Shown in pieces: positions 6,370-12,736 of a stretch of DNA of 12,736 nucleotides. Every line of letters starts with the position of its first letter. Positions within the stretch are counted from its first letter, which is position 1. The translations under genes and the position numbers were made by a program. The DNA lies in assembly GCA_005239595.1 (NCBI GenBank), contig SBBT01000185.1, forward strand, positions 1 through 12,736, in the 5' to 3' direction. The DNA comes from Candidatus Troglogloeales bacterium (GTDB lineage Bacteria; Nitrospirota; Nitrospiria; SBBL01; SBBT01). Under the pieces are notes generated by a model. The model was not told the DNA's origin. It saw only the letters and a list, made by a program, of their open reading frames with translations, and did no database searches.

Positions 6370-8169
6370 GTGCCCTTGATTAAAATTCTTCCGGAGAATC
6401 TGGCGAACAAGATTGCGGCCGGCGAAGTAGTGGAACGGCCGGCGTCGGTGGTAAAAGAGCTGGTTGAGAATGCAATCGATGCAAAAAGCCGGAGAATTTT
6501 TGTCTCGCTGTCGGATGGCGGTGCCGGTTTTATACAGGTCCATGATGACGGCGATGGGATGACGCGTGAAGACACCCTCCTCGCCTTCCACCGCCACGCA
6601 ACCAGCAAGTTGGCGACGGAAGGGGATATTAACGCGATCACGACGCTTGGGTTTAGGGGCGAGGCCCTTCCCAGTATCGCTTCAATTTCAAGAATTCACC
6701 TCTCGACACAGACGGAACATGCGCTGGAAGGGACTGAAATCGTCATAGAGGGGGGAGTCCTTCAATCGGTAAAAACAACCGGGGCGAACAAAGGATCGCT
6801 CTTTGAAATCAGCGACCTTTTCTACAACACGCCGGCGCGGAAGAAATTCCTGAAATCGATCCAAACGGAACTGGGACATATCAGTGATGCGGTCTTTCAA
6901 CTTGCCTTATCTTATCCGATGATCCATTTTAGACTTTCCCACGGCGGACGCGTTCTGTTGAATTGTCCATCCGTCCCAGATTTAACCGGCCGAATTCTTG
7001 AGCTGTTCGGTGAGTCAACGGTCAAACAATGCATGGAGGTTCACTGCGAAACCTCACTCACCACGGAAGATCAGGAAGGCGCACCCCAAAGCGTGCGGCT
7101 CTCCGTAGACGCCTTCTTTTCACGGCCACCCCTCCCCAGGCCTCACAAGAGGGGCCAATATATTATCGTCAATCAGCGGCCTGTGAAAAACCCGCTGATT
7201 TCGCACGCCATCTACGATGCCTATGGAAATTATCTGATGAAGGGAGAACACCCTTTTTTCGTCCTCTATCTCTCAATCGATCCGGCCTGGATCGATGTCA
7301 ATGTCCATCCCACAAAAAAGGAGATCCGCTTCAGAAATTCCGATATGATTTATAAATCCGTCCGCGGTATCATCCGAAACGCCCTCTCGTCTGCTTCCCA
7401 AACCGCCGACATGACGCCCCAAAAATCGCTCCATGAACCATCGTATCCCTTATCCCAATCAACATGGATTGGATGGCCTGAAACCGTCAAAGAGGGAAGA
7501 ACTCTCTACACCACCCCCATAAAAACCGCCTCGGCGTTAGAAATTCAGGCCGCTTCCGAAATATTACCTCCGTCTCATTTCCCGTCCGACGTTCCATTGA
7601 TTCGCCCGCTCGGCCAGGTCTACGGTACCTTTCTGCTGGCCGATGTCGATGGGGAACTCGTCCTGGTCGATCAGCATACGGTCCATGAGAGGCTCCTTTT
7701 TGAGTCGCTTCTTAGGCAACAGTCCGGTCAGTCGATGGAGATTCAGCCGCTGCTCATCCCGCAACAGGTCGATCTGCCGCCGAGGGAAGCCGGCATTCTG
7801 AAAGATTCCCTCAAGGAGCTCGAAGGCGTCGGCCTGAAAATTGACATCTTTGGGGAGAGAACCTTCCTTATTCGGGAGACGCCGGCCATGATCTCCCATG
7901 CCAACTTTGAATCGCTGCTCTTTGATTTAACCGACGAGCTGACGCAGGGAGGCGGCTCTTCCCTCCCGGAACGACCGATGAGGAACCTGATCGCTTCAAT
8001 CGCCTGCCATGGCGCCATTCGCGCGCATCAGACATTAAGCCTAAATGAAATCGAAACCCTCCTTAAAAGATACTTTCAAGAGAAGTGTCCTCCTACCTGC
8101 CCTCACGGAAGGCCGATTATTGTTCGATTTCCCCTCCCTGATCTTCTAAAATTGTTTCGAAGGACATAA
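6370..8169 (+). CDS. mutL: MutL, DNA mismatch repair protein with endonuclease motifs
   Basis: MutL couples mismatch recognition by MutS to strand incision and removal. The start is GTG 6370, with AAGGAG (6358-6363) six bases upstream. The 599 residues show the GHKL ATPase domain at the N-terminus: E30 and N34 in VKELVENAIDA, DDGDGM (59-64), ATSKL (77-81) and GFRGEAL (94-100). The C-terminal dimerisation/nuclease domain has DQHTVHERLLFE (434-445), which fits the DQHA-x2-E-x4-E metal motif except for Thr in place of Ala. It also has ACHGAI (545-550) and CPHGRP (577-582), the zinc-binding elements of nicking MutL proteins. This predicts a nicking MutL that does not need MutH, unlike the E. coli protein. 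It lies directly behind cpoB on the same strand, so it may be transcribed with tol. Confidence 0.96.
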   Translation: MPLIKILPENLANKIAAGEVVERPASVVKELVENAIDAKSRRIFVSLSDGGAGFIQVHDDGDGMTREDTLLAFHRHATSKLATEGDINAITTLGFRGEALPSIASISRIHLSTQTEHALEGTEIVIEGGVLQSVKTTGANKGSLFEISDLFYNTPARKKFLKSIQTELGHISDAVFQLALSYPMIHFRLSHGGRVLLNCPSVPDLTGRILELFGESTVKQCMEVHCETSLTTEDQEGAPQSVRLSVDAFFSRPPLPRPHKRGQYIIVNQRPVKNPLISHAIYDAYGNYLMKGEHPFFVLYLSIDPAWIDVNVHPTKKEIRFRNSDMIYKSVRGIIRNALSSASQTADMTPQKSLHEPSYPLSQSTWIGWPETVKEGRTLYTTPIKTASALEIQAASEILPPSHFPSDVPLIRPLGQVYGTFLLADVDGELVLVDQHTVHERLLFESLLRQQSGQSMEIQPLLIPQQVDLPPREAGILKDSLKELEGVGLKIDIFGERTFLIRETPAMISHANFESLLFDLTDELTQGGGSSLPERPMRNLIASIACHGAIRAHQTLSLNEIETLLKRYFQEKCPPTCPHGRPIIVRFPLPDLLKLFRRT

Positions 8170-8288
8170 GAAGTGTCCCGGTTTTATTGCGTCCGAAAGC
8201 AACCATTGGTTTCAACCGGCGCAACCGTATTGGGACAGAGACGAAGACCGACCTATCAGAAAAACAGGATAAAATCTAAGGGTACAAG
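8170..8288 (+). other. Gap between mutL and miaA, with a doubtful short basic reading frame
   Basis: This is the largest gap inside the cluster. A frame begins at GTG 8173 with AGGA (8161-8164) eight bases upstream and runs 48 codons to a TGA at 8317-8319, overlapping the first 31 bases of miaA. The product would be very rich in Arg and Lys. I recognise no family; it may be a chance frame. A weak TTGGGA (8230-8235) and TATCAG (8254-8259), 18 bases apart, could be a promoter for miaA. No terminator is seen. Confidence 0.15.
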
Positions 8289-9254
8289 ATGCCGCCGTCG
8301 AATATCTCATGGATTGTGATTGTGGGGCCGACCGCCGTCGGGAAAAGCCGGGTGGCGGAGGTATTAGCGCTTAAGTTGCGTACAGAAATCCTCGTGGCCG
8401 ACTCCAGACAAATTTATCAGGGAATGGACATTGGAACCAACAAACCGACCCTGGTCGACCGGTTGAAGGTCCAACGACATTTAATTGATGTCATACCGCC
8501 TGACCAATCCTTCTCGGCAGGTTCCTATAAGGAAATGGCAGGAGAGAAAATTGCCTGCTTTGAACAACAAGGGAGGCCTATCCTGATAGAAGGGGGGACC
8601 GGTCTCTATATTAAAGCGGTCTTATACGGCCTTTGGGAAGGGCCGAAGGCCGACTGGTCGCTGCGCCAACGTCTTTATGACCAGGAAAAGGAAGAAGGAG
8701 AGGGCGCGCTGTACGCCGTCTTGACCGATGTCGATCCTCTCTCGGCCAAGAAGATTCATCCAAAAGATCTCCCAAAAATTATCCGGGCGCTGGAGGTCCA
8801 CTCGCTGGCCGGACGCCCGCTTTCCGACTTTCATGCCCAACACCGCTTCACCGAGGGGAAGAGGCCTGCCGCCCTGATGATCGGTCTGGGAAGAGACAAG
8901 AAAGATTTATACGAGAGAATCGATATCCGCGTTGAGCAGCAGATGGAAGATGGCCTGATCCATGAGACGGAATCCTTTTTATCCAAGGGGCTTTCGCCCT
9001 CTCTCCCCTCCATGCGCGGGATCGGGTACAGACAGATGGTCTCCTACCTTAAGGGAGAGAAGACGCTGCCGGACGCCATCGCCTCTCTGAAAATGGATAC
9101 CCGGCATTATGCGAAGCGACAGATGACCTGGTTTCGGGCTGATCCCCATATTCAATGGCTTCACATTACGGCCGAAGAGTCGGAGGAAGAAACAGCCGAT
9201 CGGATTTGCCATTTTAAAGAATTACAGAACTGTGGTATAATTTTCCCTTCTTAA
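8289..9254 (+). CDS. miaA: MiaA, tRNA dimethylallyltransferase
   Basis: MiaA transfers a dimethylallyl group from DMAPP to N6 of A37 in tRNAs that read codons beginning with U; MiaB can then add the methylthio group. The 321 residues match the family length. Visible are the P-loop GPTAVGKS (13-20), the ADSRQIYQGMDIGTNKPT block (37-54) that binds the tRNA base and DMAPP, EGGTGLY (101-107), LPKIIRALEVH, and RGIGYRQM (243-250). The start is ATG 8289, with AAGGG at 8278-8282 and a 6-base spacing. It lies downstream of mutL, a neighbour it often has in bacteria; hfq, frequently next, is absent here. The last codons contain an extended -10 that may serve mtnP. Confidence 0.96.
   Translation: MPPSNISWIVIVGPTAVGKSRVAEVLALKLRTEILVADSRQIYQGMDIGTNKPTLVDRLKVQRHLIDVIPPDQSFSAGSYKEMAGEKIACFEQQGRPILIEGGTGLYIKAVLYGLWEGPKADWSLRQRLYDQEKEEGEGALYAVLTDVDPLSAKKIHPKDLPKIIRALEVHSLAGRPLSDFHAQHRFTEGKRPAALMIGLGRDKKDLYERIDIRVEQQMEDGLIHETESFLSKGLSPSLPSMRGIGYRQMVSYLKGEKTLPDAIASLKMDTRHYAKRQMTWFRADPHIQWLHITAEESEEETADRICHFKELQNCGIIFPS
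9233..9241 (+). promoter_or_regulatory. Extended -10 promoter inside the end of miaA, facing mtnP
   Basis: The sequence TGGTATAAT holds a perfect TATAAT (9236-9241) preceded by the TGn extension. No good -35 sits at 17-18 bases, but extended -10 promoters can work without one. Transcription would start near 9248, about 29 bases before the mtnP start. It could also be a chance occurrence in coding sequence. Confidence 0.45.
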
Positions 9255-9276
9255 AATCTGAAAAGGAGCACGGGCT

Positions 9277-10200
9277 GTGATGTCCCCAAAAAACAAGGAA
9301 CAAAGGAAGAAAAAGCAAGCCGCCTCAACGGCTTACCCGCAAGCACAGATTGGTATTATCGGCGGTAGCGGCCTCTATCAGATGGAAACGCTAAAAGAGG
9401 TTAAAGAAATTGCGGTTTCTACCCCTTTTGGGAAACCCTCCGGAAAATTCATGTTGGGGACGTTGGAGGGAATCCCGGTTGCATTTCTGGCGCGGCATGG
9501 AAGCGGCCATGCCGTCCTCCCGACAGAAATCAATTACCGTGCGAATATCTATGCCCTTAAAAAACTGGGGGTAGAGCGCATTTTATCGGTCAGCGCTGTC
9601 GGCAGCATGAAAGAAGGGATCGTTCCGGGACACGTGGTGATCCCGGACCAGTTTTATGATCTTACGAAGGGGAGAAGAAACTCCTTTTTCGGAGGGGGGA
9701 TTGTTGGCCATGTGAGCATGGCGGAACCGATCTGTAGTGATCTGGCGGTGCTTGTCTCGGAAGCGGCCACCCACGCAGGGGCGACCGTCCATCGCGGCGG
9801 AACTTATCTCTGTATGGAAGGACCGCAGTTCTCATCCCGGGGCGAGTCGGAAATTCATCGAACCTGGGGCGTGTCTGTCGTCGGAATGACCAACGCCACA
9901 GAGGCAAAACTGGCGCGCGAGGCCGAAATCTGCTATGTCACCATCGCCCTGGTCACCGATTATGACTGCTGGCATACGGCGAAAGATCCAGTGACGGTCG
10001 AGCAGGTATTAGAAATTCTTCATAAAAATGTCGCCTTGTCGAAAATCCTGATACAGGATGCCGTAAGACGGATCGGCCCTCATCGAAATTGTCCCTGCAC
10101 AACCGCGGCCAGGAATGCCATTATCACCCCCCCCCGTTTTATTCCCAAAAAGGTAAAACGCGATCTGGCAATCTTAATCGGGAAATATATCGGAGGATAA
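9277..10200 (+). CDS. mtnP: MtnP, S-methyl-5'-thioadenosine phosphorylase
   Basis: The enzyme splits 5'-methylthioadenosine, a by-product of SAM use, into adenine and methylthioribose 1-phosphate with phosphate. It is a PNP/UDP phosphorylase family member with the MTAP-type signatures: GGSGLY (29-34), RHG (73-75), SVSAVGSM, CMEGPQFSSRGES (179-191), GMTNATEAKLAREAE (203-217) and TDYDCWH (227-233). The acidic residue D228 is at the purine-binding position. The 307 residues include about 25 extra, Lys-rich N-terminal residues compared with a minimal MTAP. The start is either GTG 9277 (8 bases after AGGAG at 9264-9268) or ATG 9280 (11 bases). A run of nine C (10127-10135) lies near the 3' end, in frame. 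The stop is 3 bases before the kinase gene, so translation is probably coupled. Confidence 0.94.
   Translation: MMSPKNKEQRKKKQAASTAYPQAQIGIIGGSGLYQMETLKEVKEIAVSTPFGKPSGKFMLGTLEGIPVAFLARHGSGHAVLPTEINYRANIYALKKLGVERILSVSAVGSMKEGIVPGHVVIPDQFYDLTKGRRNSFFGGGIVGHVSMAEPICSDLAVLVSEAATHAGATVHRGGTYLCMEGPQFSSRGESEIHRTWGVSVVGMTNATEAKLAREAEICYVTIALVTDYDCWHTAKDPVTVEQVLEILHKNVALSKILIQDAVRRIGPHRNCPCTTAARNAIITPPRFIPKKVKRDLAILIGKYIGG
10127..10135 (+). repeat. Run of nine C inside mtnP
   Basis: Nine consecutive C lie in the codons for Thr-Pro-Pro-Arg, about 22 codons before the mtnP stop. The frame is intact as given. Homopolymers of this length are prone to slippage and to sequencing error. Confidence 0.95.
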
Positions 10201-10203
10201 CAG

Positions 10204-11103
10204 ATGGATCTACTTGTCGTTGGGTCTGTCGCCTTGGATTCCGTAAAGACACCGCACGGCTCGGTCAATGAGGCGTTGGGGGGCTCCGCAACCTATTTCT
10301 CGATCGCCGCAAGCTATTTTACCCATGTCAACCTGGTAGCCGTGATTGGGAACGATTTTCCGGAGGAACATCTCCTTTTTCTAAAAGGGAAAGGGATCGA
10401 TCTTGCCGGATTGAAACGGCAGGAAGGCCGCACCTTCCGATGGCGAGGGGAATATCTGGATCAGATGAACGAAGCCAAAACGCTGGCAACGGAACTGAAT
10501 GTGTTTGAATCTTTCCGGCCCACCCTTCCGCCCGCTTACATCGAATCTCCGTATCTCTTTCTGGCGAACATCGATCCAGAGCTGCAATGGGATGTTTTAA
10601 GCCAGGCCAAGCGCCCCAAACTCATTGCCTGCGACACTATGAATTTTTGGATTGATCGGAAACGGAATGCTCTGGTAAAAACGCTGGGTGCATTGGACCT
10701 TCTGATTATCAACGAGGGCGAGGCGCGTGCCCTCGCCTGCCGCGACAACATAGTCTGTGCGGCAAAACATATCTTATCCCTTGGTCCCAAAACGGTGATC
10801 ATTAAACGGGGAGAATATGGCGCGGTGATGTTTGCCGGTGATACGGTCTTTGCGTGTCCCGCCTACCCGCTGGAATCGGTTTGTGATCCGACCGGGGCGG
10901 GCGACTCCTTTGCCGGCGGATTGATGGGGTATCTTGCACAACAGGACAAAATCAACGATCAGACGCTTCGGGAAGGGGTTATTTATGGAAGCGTGATGGC
11001 CTCCTATAACGTAGAGGCCTTTAGTCTAAACCGAATGCGCCATCTGACAAAAAGGGATATCGCCACTCGATATCAGGCATTTAAGGCGTTGACTGCTTTT
11101 TAA
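10204..11103 (+). CDS. PfkB-family (ribokinase-like) kinase, substrate unknown
   Basis: This cytoplasmic sugar or nucleoside kinase of the ribokinase/PfkB fold has 299 residues, the usual length. It shows the N-terminal substrate-side GG (26-27, in EALGGSATYFS), and the C-terminal PfkB signature DPTGAGDSFAGG (228-239) with catalytic base D234 and the anion hole formed by GAGD. NEGEARAL and VIIKRGEYGAV belong to the middle of the fold. The family includes ribokinase, adenosine kinase, fructokinase and 6-phosphofructokinase 2; sequence alone does not settle the substrate. It begins 3 bases after mtnP, with GGAGG (10192-10196) placed inside the mtnP end, suggesting tight coupling and a possible role in handling MTA-derived adenosine, adenine or ribose compounds. 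That link is an inference. Confidence 0.9.
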   Translation: MDLLVVGSVALDSVKTPHGSVNEALGGSATYFSIAASYFTHVNLVAVIGNDFPEEHLLFLKGKGIDLAGLKRQEGRTFRWRGEYLDQMNEAKTLATELNVFESFRPTLPPAYIESPYLFLANIDPELQWDVLSQAKRPKLIACDTMNFWIDRKRNALVKTLGALDLLIINEGEARALACRDNIVCAAKHILSLGPKTVIIKRGEYGAVMFAGDTVFACPAYPLESVCDPTGAGDSFAGGLMGYLAQQDKINDQTLREGVIYGSVMASYNVEAFSLNRMRHLTKRDIATRYQAFKALTAF

Positions 11104-11118
11104 CTTAAGGGGAACACC

Positions 11119-11805
11119 ATGTCCAATACAGGAAAGAAATGGCTACCAGGAAAGGGCGCTCTGATCGTCCTGCTTCTTCTGTTTTTGTCGTCTTGTGCGT
11201 CCAAAGAGTCAAGAATCCGGGCGGAAAAAGAGTCCTTGGCCCACTATAAACTCGGCGTCGCCCATATCCATGGGAAACAGCCTGATCCTCAAAAAGCGTA
11301 TGTTGAATTCCAGAAGGCGGTTAAGATCAACCCAAAAAACAAAAACGCCCATTATGGACTGGGTCATCTCCATTTCCAGGGAGGAAATTATAAAGACGCC
11401 ATTTTGTCATTTAAGAAAGCGATCTCAATCGATACCCAATACGCCGAGGCCCACAATTATCTGGGGACGGTGTATAAAGTCGAGGGAAAGCTGGACGAGG
11501 CTATTATAGAGTATAAAAAAGCGATCAAGAACCCGACGTATGAGACCCCTGAGAATCCGCATTTTAATCTCGCTTTGATCTATTTTCAGCAGGGGAACTA
11601 CGACCTGGCAGACGAGGAGATACAGGCCGTGCTTCAGACAAACCCAAATTTCCTCGATGCCCATCTCCTTCTGGCGCACATTTATCGTAACAAAGGGTCA
11701 GAGGAGCTTGCCAAAAACGCCTTTGAAAAAATAATCGCGATATCTCCACAAAGCCCGCAGGCAAAAGAATCGAAGAAATTTCTTCAGGCGGCGCCACAAG
11801 ATTGA
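11119..11805 (+). CDS. TPR-repeat lipoprotein resembling PilF/PilW
   Basis: A lipoprotein signal (basic start, GALIVLLLLFL core, lipobox LSSC with C26) is followed by about five TPR repeats (about 38-222), such as AHYKLGVAHIHG, AHYGLGHLHFQGGNYKDAI, AHNYLGTVYKVEGKLDEAI, PHFNLALIYFQQGNYDLA and AHLLLAHIYRNKGSEELA. At 228 residues it is close to PilF/PilW (about 250), the outer-membrane pilotin for the type IV pilus secretin PilQ. In proteobacteria pilF/pilW often precedes a rodZ gene, as here, which strengthens the call; but TPR proteins are easily confused and no other pilus gene is in the window. ATG 11119 follows AAGGGG (11107-11112) by 6 bases and lies 15 bases after the kinase gene. Confidence 0.8.
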   Translation: MSNTGKKWLPGKGALIVLLLLFLSSCASKESRIRAEKESLAHYKLGVAHIHGKQPDPQKAYVEFQKAVKINPKNKNAHYGLGHLHFQGGNYKDAILSFKKAISIDTQYAEAHNYLGTVYKVEGKLDEAIIEYKKAIKNPTYETPENPHFNLALIYFQQGNYDLADEEIQAVLQTNPNFLDAHLLLAHIYRNKGSEELAKNAFEKIIAISPQSPQAKESKKFLQAAPQD

Positions 11806-11854
11806 AGGTTGCATTGAAGGAGATGACAGGGAGGTTCAATCAAGAAGGTCGGAC

Positions 11855-12658
11855 ATGGAAAACCTAGGCGAATTTCTTCGACATAAACGGCTTGGAGAGA
11901 GGATGTCGATTGAAGAACTCGCCAGTCGGACAAAAATTTCAATTCAGTATATTCAGGCCATTGAGGATAATCAATTCGACCAGCTTCCCAATCCCGTCTC
12001 CGCCAAAGGCTTCCTGAAGAGTTATGCCCGCTGCCTGGGTCTTTCAGAGTCGGAGATTCTCGAGACGTTTTCGGCGATATCCCCGTCGCTGAAAGCTCCT
12101 CCCGAGGTCGAGACAAAGTGGGGCATTACATCTTATCTTCAGTGGAAGAAGGCGGACCACCTTCCGTTTCCCGTCTCTGTCGTTGTTTTAAGCGCGATTG
12201 CCATTGTTCTTTTTTTGACAATCAATGTCATTAATACAACTACCTCTTTTTTGAAGCAACCTCCTCCAAGGGAAGAGGTATCGCCTTCCAAAATAGAAGG
12301 CTCAGAGAATGCGCCATCCAAATTACCGGCCCCTATGCCTGAAGAGACAACCCGTCACCCTGTTTTAAACTTGCCCACTCCCGCAACCATATCCCCTCCC
12401 CCGGAGGGAATCCCTGTGAAAAATTTTGTCCTCTTGATGGAAGCGATGGAACCTTCTTGGGTGAAAGTAATCATTGATGGCTCCGAGACAAAAGAGGCCC
12501 TCCTGCAGGCGCATGAAAAGGTCAGGTGGGAGGCAAACGAAAAATTCCTCGTGACCGTTGGAAATGCAGGCGGGGTCAATGTCACTTTAAACGGGCAAGA
12601 TATGGGACCGATGGGTCCGAAGGGAAAGGTCTTGCACGATGTCCCCTATCCGCGTTAG
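11855..12658 (+). CDS. rodZ: RodZ-like cell-shape protein (HTH, membrane span, DUF4115)
   Basis: RodZ is a bitopic membrane protein that ties cytoplasmic MreB filaments to the elongation machinery. The 267 residues show the expected order. A RodZ-type helix-turn-helix domain (about 1-75) has LGEFLRHKR, SIEELASRTKIS, YIQAIEDNQFDQLP and GFLKSYARCLGL. One membrane helix follows (about 104-127), then a Pro-rich periplasmic linker (about 130-188) and a C-terminal beta domain of the DUF4115 type (about 189-262; EPSWVKVIIDG, VTVGNAGGVNVTLNG). The usual RodZ length is about 300-340, so this one is a little short. ATG 11855 is preceded by GAAGG (11844-11848) with 6 bases between. It sits 49 bases after the PilF-like gene and 4 bases before tRNA-Thr. 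No mreB is visible here. Confidence 0.88.
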   Translation: MENLGEFLRHKRLGERMSIEELASRTKISIQYIQAIEDNQFDQLPNPVSAKGFLKSYARCLGLSESEILETFSAISPSLKAPPEVETKWGITSYLQWKKADHLPFPVSVVVLSAIAIVLFLTINVINTTTSFLKQPPPREEVSPSKIEGSENAPSKLPAPMPEETTRHPVLNLPTPATISPPPEGIPVKNFVLLMEAMEPSWVKVIIDGSETKEALLQAHEKVRWEANEKFLVTVGNAGGVNVTLNGQDMGPMGPKGKVLHDVPYPR

Positions 12659-12662
12659 ACAT

Positions 12663-12736
12663 GCCGGTGTAGCTCAGTGGTAGAGCAGCTGATTCGTAAT
12701 CAGCAGGCCGTCGGTTCAATCCCGACCTCCGGCTCC
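12663..12736 (+). tRNA. tRNA-Thr (anticodon CGT); final A of CCA beyond right edge
   Basis: The cloverleaf is clear: acceptor 12663-12669/12727-12733, D arm with AGCTCAGTGGTAGAGC (12671-12686), anticodon stem 12688-12692/12700-12704, anticodon CGT at 12695-12697, T arm 12710-12726 with the TTCAATC loop, discriminator T12734, and CC of the CCA at 12735-12736. The sixth acceptor pair is U-U (12668 with 12728), a mismatch. It begins only 4 bases after the rodZ stop, so a rodZ transcript would contain it and need RNase P cutting almost at the stop codon. Confidence 0.93.

Noticed and set aside
10717..10737. Seven-base-pair hairpin (GGCGAGG/CCTCGCC) in the kinase gene
   Set aside because: It is within coding sequence, has no following T-run, and is explained by the repeated Glu/Ala codons.
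1..12736. CRISPR array, insertion sequence, toxin-antitoxin or phage genes
   Set aside because: No spaced repeats, transposase or integrase motifs, or terminal inverted repeats were found on either strand.

Overview
The window reads as chromosomal housekeeping DNA of a Gram-negative (diderm) bacterium with moderate, slightly GC-leaning composition. A complete Tol-Pal envelope operon, three Sec-exported envelope proteins of which several carry lipoprotein signals, and a RodZ-type protein establish the outer membrane. The MutL has the C-terminal endonuclease motifs missing from gammaproteobacterial MutL, and the order tol-pal / mutL / miaA / mtnP / pfkB / TPR lipoprotein / rodZ is not that of enteric bacteria. 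A member of Nitrospirota or a deltaproteobacterium-like lineage would fit, but this placement is an inference from gene order and family type, not from an alignment.

Layout. Positions 1-1229 (minus strand) hold the first 409 codons of a polytopic GT39-type membrane glycosyltransferase whose C-terminus lies beyond the left edge. Positions 1230-1459 are a divergent promoter region with a good sigma70-type promoter in each direction. tRNA-Val(TAC) and tRNA-Asp(GTC) follow, then 51 bases later tolQ-tolR-tolA-tolB-pal-cpoB with gaps of 5-23 bases. mutL follows 15 bases after cpoB. A 119-base gap precedes miaA. Then come mtnP, a PfkB-family kinase, a TPR lipoprotein resembling PilF/PilW, and a RodZ-like protein. 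tRNA-Thr(CGT) starts four bases after rodZ and runs to the right edge, which cuts off its final A.

How the genes work together. TolQ, TolR and TolA form the proton-motive-force-driven inner-membrane motor; TolB and Pal form the periplasmic and outer-membrane end; CpoB tunes the system and links it to peptidoglycan synthesis during division. RodZ (cell shape) and the PilF-like lipoprotein (outer-membrane assembly) are also envelope genes. Between them sit genes for mismatch repair (mutL), tRNA A37 modification (miaA) and 5'-methylthioadenosine salvage (mtnP), with a kinase of unknown substrate. Everything from the tRNA pair to tRNA-Thr is on one strand, no clear rho-independent terminator is visible, and most genes have clear ribosome binding sites. 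Likely internal start points are an extended -10 at the end of miaA and possibly the gap before miaA.

I do not see a new defence system, mobile element, CRISPR array or prophage. The points most worth checking are small: an identical 11-base box just downstream of both divergent -10 elements, a perfect 24-base palindrome inside pal, a run of nine C inside mtnP, and the mtnP-kinase pairing.
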